NCBI GenBank assembly: GCA_035610835.1
Contig: CM069443.1
Span: 58,297,266 to 58,361,265 of the forward strand
Direction of reading: 5' to 3'
Source of the DNA: Ophiura sarsii
Lineage: Eukaryota > Echinodermata > Ophiuroidea > Amphilepidida > Ophiuridae
DNA length: 64,000 nt
In this document: piece by piece, positions 35,770 through 48,659 of the stretch
How the letters are laid out: each line of letters opens with the position of its first letter
Numbering within the stretch: position 1 is the first letter of the stretch
Program-made: the position numbers and the translations under genes
The notes under the pieces: model-generated
What the model saw: only the letters and a program-made list of their open reading frames with translations
Databases searched by the model: none
What the model was told of the DNA's origin: nothing

Positions 35770-37899
35770 GGCGTACCTTTATTAAGTAGTTTTCAACAAC
35801 AAATTCAGATTTCAAAAAGTTTGCATACAAAAGCACCTGGTAAGTCTTGATTTTGTTGTTGATAGAATATTGAATGGTGTATTTTAGAATAACTAAAGAG
35901 AGAAAAGTGGTCGATTTAGAAGCTCTTACCCAAAAATATTTGTAATCAATATGAAACGAAATTTTAAAATTTGGAGGGAAATTATGTCTAGTAACGCAAC
36001 ACATGTAGAACATTTTTGGGACTTCCATGATAACAATTCACTCTTTGCACAGATTCGCCATGCACATGTGCGAGGAGAGCAGCGAACTGGTACAGCATTG
36101 AATGGGACTATTCCATGCAACTAGTTCAACTCTCTCTGCACAATAATTGGATGCAGCTAGACTTAGTGAAATGATGCATTATTTCCATTCAATCGGATTT
36201 CGGGCTCTCCTCTCAAATGGCAGGGCCATGCAGTAAGCAAATTGTGTACTGTTGCGGTAAAGTGCATTTTGAGATATTGATGAAATTTAGGCATAGAAAA
36301 CTAAAGAAAATAATCTTCATAAAATGATAGCAGTATCCATCCAATTGTAATAAAACTCGGTTTTGAGCTCCTCGATTCATTTTTTTTTGAAAACGTTATA
36401 GAATATAGAATTATATTCTATCCAAGTATTTGTGCATATTTTATTACAATGACTATCGTTTTATATGATTAGGCCCGCGATTTCAATATTGTTGTTTACA
36501 ATAGGCCTATAGGCCATAGCGTAAGGCTTTGCTATCAAATGTAGTTTGTGTTTTAATGAATACCACATTAGTCAGAATACTACGCCTCTTTTTGATGTTA
36601 ACTTGTGCCTATCATAAACCTTGAGTTGAGACTAATGTTACAAACGCAAGATCAGTAAAAAGGTCAAATAAGCTTACTTGCCTAAAACCGGACTAATATT
36701 TTAGTACACACATTTTTTATGATGCATGTTGAGTAGAATATTGTATATGTTGTTAAGAAGTTTATATACTTGATTTGTTGTCATAATTCTATATTGTATG
36801 TGCTCGTTCAGGCCAACAGCTTAATTTATTATGCCTACGACGGCACGATATTTGAGTCTAACAGTCAGTAATTCTGAGGCCGTTTTTATGTTAAACCACT
36901 GTTGTTATAAGCATAGATACTCACGATTTAAATCCTAGCTTGATATTAATCCATAATTGAGTTATCTGATGTTGAAATTCGTCATACAGATTGAGTAAAC
37001 AGTGTTGATTTGCACTCGTTAATTTAGACCAAAGGCTACAGAGCTCTACAGGGCGCCGCCATTTTGTAATTCAGTATTTCTTGGCGAAAGTTTAGTCCCA
37101 AGTATTTGGATGTTGAATAATTACATTACACTATAAATTCTGTTTCTAAAGTTACTGAAATTGTTTTAGATGTTAAATTCCAACTTTTACCGTTGTTATA
37201 AATGTTTTATTCAGGTCAATAATTTGATATTTGGGAACTTATTTTATATCTTATCAAAACGCTTAATTGAGGTTAAAGGTCAAATGAATTCAGCTTAGTC
37301 ATGCGTGATCACTGAACTTCTGTCCAATCAGCGATTACATGTATATCACGCTAGGCGTGGACATTGTTAGTTAACCAATCACAGACTTGTTGTCACATGC
37401 ATTGTAAAAATAATTGCGTCAGCCGATGAGTGACGGATGGCGGTCGTGTTGTGATTGGTTGGAAGTTGTTATTGTGGTTGAAATAATTATTGCTAACAAA
37501 AATACTGGGCAGACGATAACTGGACCTGAACTTGAGCAGTTGTGTGTTAACGGAGCTCCTGGCGGAGCTCCCGTTTTGTGTTGTATCTGACGCCGATTGA
37601 CGGCGACGGTTACTGTAAATTGGATATTACATAAGTTGTATACGGTGTACTGTGTCAAAAAGGAGGAGGAATATGTGGACAATAAATAAATATTACCGTG
37701 ATTTGCAGCCTAAGCAATTCTTTAAATGTGAGTTTTATACGAGATTGTTAAATGTATAAATAATGTTTTATCAACAAGTAGGCCTAGGCCTATGCTAGAC
37801 TGTATCAGCCTACATTTACAGAGACACATAGTCACACCGCAACTTAAACTTAAAGCCGTTTTATACTACACTAAGTTGGGAGAAATAGCTCCACTCCGT
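35770..37899. other. No gene recognised
   Basis: AT-rich spacer with no supported exon or RNA. A GC-richer part at 37540-37640 contains GGAGCTCCTGGCGGAGCTCC. Short minus-strand ORFs lack recognisable domains. Confidence 0.4.
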
Positions 37900-38230
37900 G
37901 GACTTGAAATCATCTAAAAAAACATGATTGTCATTCATGGAGAATTACGAAATTACGATCACCGTAATTTCAGAAGTGGACAGCAGGATATACTTGTATT
38001 ATCCACCAGCACACCACCGATGAATCTCCGCCGGAAGGCCAAGTCTTCGCCAACCAAGCCTGAATTGGGGACTCCAGGACGTCAGACTATTAGAAGTATT
38101 GTGTGTGATGTATTACTTTGTTGCCGTTTTGTACATTCTTCGAGTACAGAGGAAAATGAGAGTGAGAACAGAAGCCGAGTTCTAAATAGCAGCCATTCTG
38201 GGAGTGACTTCACGAACGGGTGTCTACTAA

Positions 38231-38390
38231 CCTAAGACCTAAGACCTAAGACCTAAGACCCAAAACCTAAGACCCAAAAACTAAGACCCAAAACCTAAGA
38301 CCCAAAAACTAAGACCCAAAACCTAAGACCCAAAACCTAAGACCCAAAAACTAAGACCCAAAACCTAAGACCCAAAAACTAAGACCCCCT
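38231..38390 (+). repeat. Outer short tandem repeats of the fold-back element, left
   Basis: CCTAAGA heptamers followed by alternating CCTAAGACCCAAAA and ACTAAGACCCAAAA units (14-15 bp). The mirrored array is at about 44430-44636 (GGTCTTAGGTTTTG). Superficially telomere-like but enclosed by target duplications. Confidence 0.9.
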
Positions 38391-41300
38391 CCCAAATGTC
38401 CTAAAAATCAGTTTTAAATACACGAGGATAGTTGATAAGTTGTTTAGAGAGGATGACGGATCATTTGAATCCATTTTGGCGCCAAAAATCCAAGGGTCTT
38501 AGGTTAGTAGTTGAGAGGGGGGTAAACTACTTACCTAAGACCCCCTCCCAAATGTCCTAAAAATCAGTTTTATATACACGAGGATAGTTGATAAGTTGTT
38601 TGGAGAGGATGACGGATCATTTGAATCCATTTTGGCGCCAAAAATCCAAGGGTCTTAGGTTAGTAGTTGAGAGGGGGGTAAACTACTAACCTAAGACCCC
38701 CTCCCAAATGTCCTAAAAATCAGTTTTATATACACGAGGATAGTTGATAAGTTGTTTAGAGAGGATGACGGATCATTTGAATCCATTTTGGCGCCAAAAA
38801 TCCAAGGGTCTTAGGTTAGTAGTTGAGAGGGGGGTAAACTACTAACCTAAGACCCCCTCCCAAATGTCCTAAAAATCAGTTTTATATACACGAGGATAGT
38901 TGATAAGTTGTTTAGAGAGGATGACGGATCATTTGAATCCATTTTGGCGCCAAAAATCCAAGGGTCTTAGGTTAGTAGTTGAGAGGGGGGTAAATTACTA
39001 ACCTAAGACCCCCTCCCAAATGTCCTAAAAATCAGTTTTATATACACGAGGATAGTTGATAAGTTGTTTGGAGAGGATGACGGATCATTTGAATCCATTT
39101 TGGCGCCAAAAATCCAAGGGTCTTAGGTTAGTAGTTGAGAGGGGGGTAAACTACTAACCTAAGACCCCCTCCCAAATGTCCTAAAAATCAGTTTTATATA
39201 CACGAGGATAGTTGATAAGTTGTTTAGAGAGGATGACGGATCATTTGAATCCATTTTGGCGCCAAAAATCCAAGGGTCTTAGGTTAGTAGTTGAGAGGGG
39301 GGTAAACTACTAACCTAAGACCCCCTCCCAAATGTCCTAAAAATCAGTTTTATATACACGAGGATAGTTGATAAGTTGTTTGGAGAGGATGACGGATCAT
39401 TTGAATCCATTTTGGCGCCAAAAATCCAAGGGTCTTAGGTTAGTAGTTGAGAGGGGGGTAAACTACTAACCTAAGACCCCCTCCCAAATGTCCTAAAAAT
39501 CAGTTTTATATACACGAGGATAGTTGATAAGTTGTTTAGAGAGGATGACGGATCATTTGAATCCATTTTGGCGCCAAAAATCCAAGGGTCTTAGGTTAGT
39601 AGTTGAGAGGGGGGTAAACTACTAACCTAAGACCCCCTCCCAAATGTCCTAAAAATCAGTTTTATATACACGAGGATAGTTGATAAGTTGTTTAGAGAGG
39701 ATGACGGATCATTTGAATCCATTTTGGCGCCAAAAATCCAAGGGTCTTAGGTTAGTAGTTGAGAGGGGGGTAAATTACTAACCTAAGACCCCCTCCCAAA
39801 TGTCCTAAAAATCAGTTTTATATACACGAGGATAGTTGATAAGTTGTTTGGAGAGGATGACGGATCATTTGAATCCATTTTGGCGCCAAAAATCCAAGGG
39901 TCTTAGGTTAGTAGTTGAGAGGGGGGTAAACTACTAACCTAAGACCCCCTCCCAAATGTCCTAAAAATCAGTTTTATATACACGAGGATAGTTGATAAGT
40001 TGTTTAGAGAGGATGACGGATCATTTGAATCCATTTTGGCGCCAAAAATCCAAGGGTCTTAGGTTAGTAGTTGAGAGGGGGGTAAACTACTAACCTAAGA
40101 CCCCCTCCCAAATGTCCTAAAAATCAGTTTTATATACACGAGGATAGTTGATAAGTTGTTTGGAGAGGATGACGGATCATTTGAATCCATTTTGGCGCCA
40201 AAAATCCAAGGGTCTTAGGTTAGTAGTTGAGAGGGGGGTAAACTACTAACCTAAGACCCCCTCCCAAATGTCCTAAAATTCAGTTTTATATACACGAGGA
40301 TAGTTGATAAGTTGTTTAGAGAGGATGACGGATCATTTGAATCCATTTTGGCGCCAAAAATCCAAGGGTCTTAGGTTAGTAGTTGAGAGGGGGGTAAACT
40401 ACTAACCTAAGACCCCCTCCCAAATGTCCCAAAAATCAGTTTTATATACACGAGGATAGTTGATAAGTTGTTTGGAGAGGATGACGGATCATTTGAATCC
40501 ATTTTGGCGCCAAAAATCCAAGGGTCTTAGGTTAGTAGTTGAGAGGGGGGTAAACTACTAACCTAAGACCCCCTCCCAAATGTCCTAAAAATCAGTTTTA
40601 TATACACGAGGATAGTTGATAAGTTGTTTAGAGAGGATGACGGATCATTTGAATCCATTTTGGCCCCCAAAAATCCAAGGGTCTTAGGTTAGTAGTTGAG
40701 AGGGGGGTAAACTACTAACCTAAGACCCCCTCCCAAATGTCCTAAAAATCAGTTTTATATACACGAGGATAGTTGATAAGTTGTTTGGAGAGGATGACGG
40801 ATCATTTGAATCCATTTTGGCGCCAAAAATCCAAGGGTCTTAGGTTAGTAGTTAAGAGGGGGGTAAACTACTAACCTAAGACCCCCTCCCAAATGTCCTA
40901 AAAATCAGTTTTATATACACGAGGATAGTTGATAAGTTGTTTAGAGAGGATGACGGATCATTTGAATCCATTTTGGCGCCAAAAATCCAAGGGTCTTAGG
41001 TTAGTAGTTGAGAGGGGGGTAAACTACTAACCTAAGACCCCCTCCCAAATGTCCTAAAAATCAGTTTTATACACACGAGGATAGTTGATAAGTTGTTTGC
41101 AGAGGATGACGGATCATTTGAAACCATTTTGGCGCCAAAAATCCAAGGGTCTTAGGTTAGTAGTTGAGAGGGGGGTAAACTACTAACCTAAGACCCCCTC
41201 TCAAATGACCTAAAAATCAGTTTTATATACACGAGGATAGTTGATAAGTTGTTTAGAGAGGATGACGGATCATTTGAATCCATTTTGGCGCCAGAAATCC

Positions 41301-41620
41301 AAGGGTCTTAGGTTAGTAGTTGAGAGGGGGGTAAACTATTAACCTAAGACCCCCTCCCAAATGTCCTAAAAATCAGTTTTATATACACGAGGATAGTTGA
41401 TAAGTTTTTTGGAGAGGATGACGGATCATTTGAATCCATTTTGGCGCCAAAAATCCAAGGGTCTTAGGTTAGTAGTTAAGAGGGGGTTGGGGGGGGGGGG
41501 GGGGGTAAACTACTAACCTAAGACCCCCTCTCAAATGTCCTAAAAATCAGTTTTAGATACACGAGGATAGTTGATAAGTTGTTTAGAGGGGATAAGAGAT
41601 CATTTGAATCCAGTTAATTG
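38391..41620 (+). repeat. 156-bp satellite array, left arm (about 20 copies)
   Basis: Units begin CCTAAGACCCCCTCCCAAAT and contain TCAGTTTTATATACACGAGG, GAGGATGACGGATCATTTG, ATTTTGGCGCCAAAAATCC and a closing GGGTCTTAGGTTAGTAGTTG. Identity between units is about 97-99%. Each unit's ends are mutually inverted (CTACTAACCTAAGACC / GGTCTTAGGTTAGTAG), so every monomer can itself form a hairpin. Units mostly alternate between GTTTAGAGAGG and GTTTGGAGAGG variants. A TAAATTACTA variant recurs exactly five units (780 bp) apart. Confidence 0.95.
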
Positions 41621-43324
41621 TTTGAATTCAATTTGCAGCATGCTATTCAATTGTTTATTTGCTGTCCATGATAGAATTTTTTGGGTTTTTTTACTCATCA
41701 GGGGGTGAATTTCTTTTTTTGGCCTGCATAGAGGGTGAATTTTTTTTCTTCCGAAAACTTCCTACGGGGGGTAGGAAGTTTTCGGAAAATCTAATGGTGC
41801 GTCCCTTACCACAACATTATACTATAGCCAAATTCTAAAATTCCAAACTCTTTTTGATCGGGCAAAAAAAGTCATTGAAATTTCAGGCAAAAAATACAAG
41901 TAATAATAAATATTCATATTACTAATTAATATTCATTACAAAACAGATTATCATAATTTATTTATCTTGTAACAAGTACAAAACTATATTCAATATATTT
42001 ACCCCGAATGGGCGCCCATACAACGTCATTCTGTCGAGTGGAAATCATCGTCTTCCGATGATTACTATAGTCCAATTAATATTGAACAAAAAACACACAC
42101 ACAGCACAAAAAGATGATCACGCCCGAAATTATCACGCTTAGGCCACAATTTCTTTTCTTTTTTTGATTGTCCATAGATCACTTTCAGAAACTGGGTAGG
42201 TCGGTCGGGAAAAGGTGTCTTTTAAATTTTTATAAATCACATTCAAAAGATGCATAATTAACTTTAAAATAGGTACTGATATATTTGAATGGGTTATTTA
42301 ATTAGGTCATTCATGTTTTAAAACAGTTTAAAAGACTAAAGAAACTGTGAAAATTATATTTTAGCATATTTCCAGGAAGCAAAATTCTGGAAGAAAAAAA
42401 GAAAAAAAATCTGGAATTTCCAGAATTAGGGTCGATATTCATTTGTCAAAGCAAAAAAGAAGAAGTTTTTCTCAGTTTTCAAAATTAGGGTCAGTCGGAA
42501 GAGGACAATCAAACAACTTTTTTTTACGCAATGTACTGAACTTCAAGGTGTTCGTTCAATTATAAATCCGACTATAATAAATACTGCCAACATGTTACAG
42601 TCAACACTTCTCTTCCCCTATTTAATGATTATTTACTGAATTTAGGTATTTTTTCAAATGTTAGAAATAATTCAAAACTGCATGTATGACTGTGTCTTGA
42701 TCGTCGTTTAAAATTATTTCAACAAACCAAGATAATATTATACTTAGGGGTAATATAGGTGACTCGAGTAGTCAGGTAGGGGTCAATCGATGCTGTTTAG
42801 GGGACCAATTAAAGCTATGAAAATTAAAAAGTTTTAAAAAAAAGTTTTAAAAAAAGTTTAAAAAAACAACTTTTTTAAAATAAAGAAAAGAAGGCAGCGG
42901 CTAAAACAGAGGCGGGCGGGGACGGGAAACATGTAACTTTTTTTTACTAGGCCTAAAGCAGCAATGTCGCAAACTTATGACAAAGAGTTCTAAACTGTCA
43001 AAGTGATGTGTTTTTAAAATTAAAATTAAAAAATCCGGCCTACCGACCCCTATCATTTAAGGACCCTCAAAGGACAAACAAACAATTATTTTTTTTGCCT
43101 AACTAAACAAGGTTAATATGTCGAATTTCAAAAAGCCGATAAGAGCCTTTAGAAGCTAGTTCGACAATTCAGAACAGAGTGCATTCTGGGGGGAAAAAAC
43201 GATCGCGAGAATTCGGGATAAACATGGCCATATCGGGCTAATACACAGAGACCTTACAAATTCTTAGCTTTTCGTGAATTTATTAAAGCAGTGTTAGTCG
43301 ATTATAGCTTGTGTATCTAAAACT
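41621..43324. other. Unique centre of the fold-back element
   Basis: About 1.7 kb of AT-rich sequence with no ORF of useful length on either strand. Contains inverted CTTCCTACGGGGGGTAGGAAG (about 41758-41778) and A/T homopolymers. No recognisable gene or RNA. Confidence 0.6.
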
Positions 43325-44400
43325 GATTTTTAGGACATTTGGGAGGGGGTAGTTTACCCCCCTCTCAACTACTAACCTAAGACCCTTGGATTGTTGGCGC
43401 CAAAATGGATTAAAATGATCCGTCATCCTCTCTAAATAACTTATCCACTATCCTCGTGTATATAAAACTGATTTTTAGGACATTTGGAAGGGGATCTTAG
43501 GTTAGTAGTTTACCCCCTTCTCAACTACTAACCTAAGACCCTTGGATTTTTGGCGCCAAAATGGATTCAAATGATCTCTCATCCTCTCTAAACAACTTAT
43601 CAACTATCCTCGTGTATATAAAACTGATTTTTAGGACATTTGGGAGGGGGTCTTAGGTTAGTAGTTTACCCCCTCTCAACTACTAACCTAAGACCCTTGG
43701 ATTTTTGGCGCCAAAATGGATTCAAATGATCCGTCATCCTCTCTAAACAACTTATCAACTATCCTCGTGTATATAAAACTGATTTTTAGGTCATTTGGGA
43801 GGGGTTCTTAGGTTAGTAGTTTACCCCCCTCTTAACTACTAACCTAAGACCCTTGGATTTTTGGCGCCAAAATGGATTCAAATGATCCGTCATCCTCTCC
43901 AAACAACTTATCAACTATCCTCGTGTATATAAAACTGATTTTTAGGACATTTGGGAGGGGGTCTTAGATTAGTAGTTTACCCCCCTCTCAACTACTAACC
44001 TAAGACCCTTGGATTTTTGGCGCCAAAATGGATTCAAATGATCCGTCATCCTCTCTAAACAACTTATCAACTATCCTCGTGTATATAAAACTGATTTTTA
44101 GGACATTTGGGAGGGGGTCTTAGGTTAGTAGTTTACCCCCCTCTCAACTACTAACCTAAGACCCTTGGATTTTTGGCGCCAAAATGGATTCAAATGATCC
44201 GTCATCCTCTCCAAACAACTTATCAACTATCCTCGTGTATATAAAACTGATTTTTAGGACATTTGGGAGGGGGTCTTAGGTTAGTAGTTTACCCCCCTCT
44301 CAACTACTAACCTAAGACCCTTGGATTTTTGGCGCCAAAATGGATTCAAATGATCCGTCATCCTCTCTAAACAACTTATCAACTATCCTCGTGTATTTAA
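43325..44400 (-). repeat. 156-bp satellite array, right arm (about 7 inverted copies)
   Basis: The same 156-bp unit as 38391-41620 in opposite orientation. The innermost units are the most diverged (for example a deletion near 43390), the outer ones nearly identical to the left arm. Confidence 0.95.
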
Positions 44401-44654
44401 AACTGATTTTTAGGACATTTGGGAGGGGGTCTTAGTTTTTGGGTCTTAGGTTTTGGGTCTTAGTTTTTGGGTCTTAGGTTTTGGGTCTTAGGTTTTGGGT
44501 CTTAGTTTTTGGGTCTTAGGTTTTGGGTCTTAGGTTTTGGGTCTTAGGTCTTAGGTCTTAGGTCTTAGGTTTTGGGTCTTAGGTTTTGGGTCTTAGGTTT
44601 TGGGTCTTAGGTCTTAGGTCTTAGGTCTTAGGTTAGTAGACACCCTTCACGAAC

Positions 44655-45690
44655 ACCGTAAATTACAGATTTCTACGGTCACCGTAATTCACGAAAAATT
44701 ACTATAACCGTAATTTATGAAAAATTAGTATAACCGTAATTTTCCATCATTGGGATACAGGAATTCTCTATGGACTATTACAGAGGTTTATTCTTTCATC
44801 AAAGTAGAGATGCTTCTCTCCCCTTATGAGGCCGCTACTGAGAATATAACCTAGTCTAAGAGAATTCACTCTCCACTTTATATTCATCAAAATTACGACA
44901 ACCGTAATTTGTAGATTTTTTACGATCACCGTAATTTACGAAAAATTACTATAACCGTAATTTATGAAAAATCACTATAACCGTAATTTTCCATCATTGG
45001 GATACAGGAATTCCCTATGGACTATAGAGGTTTATTCTTTCATCAAAGTAGAGATGCTTCTCTCTCCTTATGAGGCCGCTACTGAGAATATAACCTAGTC
45101 TAAGAGAATTCACTCTCCACTTTATATTCATCAAAATTACGACAACCGTCATTTGTAGATTTTTACGAATACCGTAATTTACGAAAAATTACTATAACCG
45201 TAATTTATGAAAAATTACTATAACCGTAATTTTCCATCATTGGGATACAGGAATTCCCTACGGACTATAGAGGTTTATTCTTTCATCAAAGTAGAGATGC
45301 TTCTCTCTCCTTATGAGGCCGCTACTGAGAATATAACCTAGTCTAAGAGAATTCACTCTCCACTTTATATTCATCAAAATTACGACAACCGTAATTTGTA
45401 GATTTTTACAATCACCGTAATTTATGAAAAATTACTATAACCGTAATTTATGAAAAATTACTATAATCGTAATTTTCCATCATTGGGATACAGGAATTCT
45501 CTATGGACTATTATAGAGGTTTATTCTTTCATCAAAGTAGAGATGCTTCTCTCTCCTTATGAGGCCGCTACTGAGAATATAACCTAGTCTAAGAGAATTC
45601 ACTCTCAACTTTGTATGCTCAGTATATCACCAGAATTACGACCACCGTAATTTTCCTGATTATTACGACAACCGTAATTACGGATAAATG
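44655..45690 (+). repeat. ~244-bp tandem repeat with ACCGTAATT palindromes, 4 copies
   Basis: Units marked by TTGGGATACAGGAATTC at 44750, 44997, 45240 and 45483. Each contains several inverted-complement pairs of AATTACGGT/ACCGTAATT, TTTCATCAAAGTAGAGATGC and CCTTATGAGGCCGCTACTGA. A single ACGATCACCGTAATTTCAG stretch at about 37950-37970, left of the fold-back element, belongs to the same family, so the 6.4-kb element landed inside this repeat. Confidence 0.88.
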
Positions 45691-45972
45691 ACGACGCTAC
45701 CGACCTGTTTTGATACCAGGGAATGATATTGGAACCATCGAACGACGACGCTACCGAACTGTTTTGATACCAGAGAATGATATGGGAACCATCGAACGAC
45801 GACGCTACCGAACTGTTTTGATACCAGAGAATGATATGGGAACCATCGAACGACGACGCTACCGAACTGTTTTGATACCAGAGAATGATATGGGAACCAT
45901 CGAACGACGACGCTACCGAACTGTTTTGATACCAGAGAATGATATGGGAACCATCGAACGACGACGCTACCA
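45690..45972 (+). repeat. 54-bp tandem repeat, 5 copies
   Basis: Unit ACGACGCTACCGAACTGTTT then TGATACCAGAGAATGATATG and GGAACCATCGA. Because 54 is divisible by three, both strands show long repetitive ORFs (IPENDMGTIERRRYRTVL on plus, SSFDGSHIILWYQNSSVA on minus). These are repeat artefacts, not evidence of a gene. Confidence 0.92.
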
Positions 45973-46243
45973 CTTAAGAATAATGATTTATAATGTGAAT
46001 ATTGTTGAAATGATGTTATAAATGTTTCTTTGTCACGAATAAACTGGATCTCTGTAAAGAAAGGAATAACAACGATTTTTGTCTGTTACGTATGTACATC
46101 TACGCATATCTCGTATGTTGGGTTCATTTAGCTCCAAAGGCATCGGACGAAAGACTTAATTTCGTTACACAATCTTAACTGAAAAAGGTGTCATTTAGAA
46201 GCATTGATAAAGCTCCTTTTGTCGGTATCGGGTATTAAGATCT

Positions 46244-47918
46244 GGGTCATTCCGTGTCAAATCAACCAAAATTCTGAAAATTGGTACGGGTCACCTCTCA
46301 GATTTGGCTGAAATTCATTTCTAATATACATCTATAGGTATAATGAACACATGCAAAATATAAAATTCCAAATCCAAGTCGTTTCGGAATTATGGCCCTT
46401 CAAAGTTGGGAGGTTACCGCCCTTTCAAGTGACGCGATTCGCGTCATTGAATATATTGTGTTTATAATTGTCTATTAGAGGACCTTTGGAATAAGATGCA
46501 AAGCTGGAAATTGGTACTTAGGGTGACTGTAACCCAAATAACCCAGAAATGGCCTCAAAACAAGTGCATCTTATCCCCCTTTCTTTTTACAGGCAGCGCA
46601 AAACACCAATTTAGTCCGTCGAACAAATTAATTTCCATTTTAAGACCCCCCACAATCATGGTTGATAGTCACAAAAAAGCTTCATATTGCATATTTGCAT
46701 TGTACAGTCACATGTTGTTACCCACAAGCAATGATAGAGCCCCGACTCATTTAATAAATAGTTGGCAAGCGTCTAAAGTTGGCTCCAGACAGAAAATATC
46801 GAAAAAACACCGACATTCTACGTGACCTTTGACCTTTGTAACATATAATCTCCAACTTTATACTCACACCAAATGTTAATACATGTCTAACCTTTCATAT
46901 GAATCAAAAAGTGTTTTGGAGACTCTTCTCCTTCATGGTCAGGCAACTCTTTCAAATTTGGGGTATTTTGACCTTTTTCTGTATGTCATGACTGCTGAAT
47001 TCGACAACCCATTTCATATTTTGACTAAGTATTTTTGGAAAAAATGAATGGGTCATTTATTTTCCCCATATCTTTCATGGTGTCACAATTCTGTCACAGA
47101 AATTTCTTGAGACAATTTTTCTTAAAAATGTTGCTAAAAATACTTAGTCATAATTATAAATGGGTTGCCGAATTCAGCAGTCTTGACACATTGAAAATGG
47201 GAAAAATACCTCAATTTAAAAGAGTTGCCTGACCATGAAGGAGAAGAGTCTCCAAAACACTTTTTGATTCATATGAAAGGTTAGATATGTATTAACATTT
47301 GGTGTGAGTATAAAGTTGGAGATTATATGTTACAAAGGTCAAAGGTCATGGAGAATGTTGGTGTTTTTTCGATATTTTCTGTCTGGAGCCAACTTTAGAC
47401 GCTTGCCAACTATTTATTAAATGAGTCAGGGCTCTATCATTGCTTGTGGGTAACAACATGTGACTGTACAATACAAATATGCAATATGAAGCTTTTTTAT
47501 GACTATCAACCATGATTGTGGGGGGTCTTAAAATGGAAATTAATTTGTTCGACGGACTAAATTGGTGTTTTGAGCTGGCTGTCGAGAGAAAGGGGGATAA
47601 GATACACTTGTTTTGAGGCCATTTCTGGGTCATTTGGGTTACAGTCACCCTAAGTACCAATTTCCAGCTTTGCATCTTATTCCAAAGGTCCTCTAATAGA
47701 CAATTATAAACACAATATATTCAATGACGCGAATCGCGTCACTTGAAAGGGCGATAACCTCCCAACTTTGAAGGGCCATAATTCCGAAACGACTTGGATT
47801 TGGAATTTTATATTTTGCATGTGTTCATTATACCTATAGATGTATATTAGAAATGAATTTCAGCCAAATCTGAGAGGTGACCCGTACCACCATTGGTTGA
47901 TTTGACACGGAATGACCC
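46244..47918. mobile_element. 1,675-bp near-perfect palindromic element (TSD ATCT)
   Basis: Left end GGGTCATTCCGTGTCAAATC; the right end is the same inverted. ATCT precedes and follows the element (46240-46243, 47919-47922). Arms of about 810 bp are roughly 95% identical, with about 50 bp between them near 47081. Mirror-image 109-codon ORFs (46496-46825 plus, 47346-47675 minus) start MQSWKLVLRVTVTQ; they have no recognised domain and probably reflect the arm sequence only. Non-autonomous; superfamily unknown. Confidence 0.92.
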
Positions 47919-47922
47919 ATCT

Positions 47923-48659
47923 TAACTTCTTTGAGAGAAAACTGTACACTTTTGATGCAACCAGTCCTCCAAATAAGCATGTTTGAACCAGGACCTTTAC
48001 TTTACTGGGCAAAATTTGGAAAACAGTAGTTGCCAAAATTGGCAACTCGGCAACAATTGGGTAAAATCCTCCAGAAACTGCTTATTTGGAGCCTTGCGGC
48101 GTCTGTACACACGAGCATGCTATTCGGAGCCTTGGCAATTGTGTGGAGTGTCACTAAAAGTATCACCCTCAAAAGCCATTCAATATGATCCGACCATATA
48201 TTTATTAGTCTTGAATCAAAGTACAAAAATAATCAAACTATAAACATAATTGTCCATAAAACCAATTGTATTTCTTTATTAGACATTGTGAAAATGATAC
48301 TTGGAATCAGTTTTTAGCAGGATGCATTGATAACAAGATGTGTAGTGTTTCCATGAATAAGATGGTGGTATTTAATGCTGTTTCACAAAGTTAATACCAT
48401 TTTGTATGGTGCAGAAAAGCGGATTTGTAATTGAAGTCAGAAACTTTCAAATCAGCTATCACGTGAGATATCACAATCGTGCAGCAAATATCTAATTGGA
48501 GTTTAGTGTCAAGGTCTTAAATGAGATAGCTGTCAGTCAAGTTCAATGTTATTTATGTTACTGATCCATCATGGAGCTAAGAACCCCATGATTGAATATA
48601 AACCACATGGCAGCACTTCTTGTTAGGAACACAAAACCTATGTCTTGGTCATGGATAGC
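47923..48659. other. RPL10A downstream region
   Basis: AT-rich sequence between the palindromic element and the RPL10A stop codon. It should include the short RPL10A 3' UTR and poly(A) site on the minus strand, but I could not place a convincing signal. Confidence 0.4.

Larger units (their letters stand above)
38218..44645. mobile_element. 6.4-kb fold-back transposon with satellite arms (TSD TTCACGAAC)
   Basis: Starts GGGTGTCTACTAACCTAAGA and ends with its exact inverse. TTCACGAAC lies immediately outside both ends (38209-38217 and 44646-44654), a perfect 9-bp target duplication. Layout: short-repeat outer domain (38231-38390), about 20 direct copies of a 156-bp unit (38391-41620), a unique centre (41621-43324), about 7 inverted copies of the same unit (43325-44400), then the mirrored outer domain (44400-44636). 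No transposase, so non-autonomous. The architecture matches the TU class described from sea urchin (from memory, 8-bp duplications there); 9-bp duplications also fit Mutator-like elements. Confidence 0.93.

Noticed and set aside
38231..38390. Telomeric repeat (CCTAAGA)n
   Set aside because: The heptamer is not the animal TTAGGG repeat. It is mirrored at 44430-44636 and enclosed by target duplications, so it belongs to the fold-back element.
38391..41620. CRISPR-like array of regular repeats
   Set aside because: There are no unique spacers; the whole 156-bp unit is conserved, and the context is eukaryotic.
45605..46021. Overlapping repetitive ORFs on both strands
   Set aside because: They are produced by a 54-bp tandem repeat whose length is a multiple of three.
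46496..47675. Mirror-image 109-residue ORFs as a duplicated gene
   Set aside because: They lie in the two arms of one palindromic element and show no known domain or codon-level conservation.
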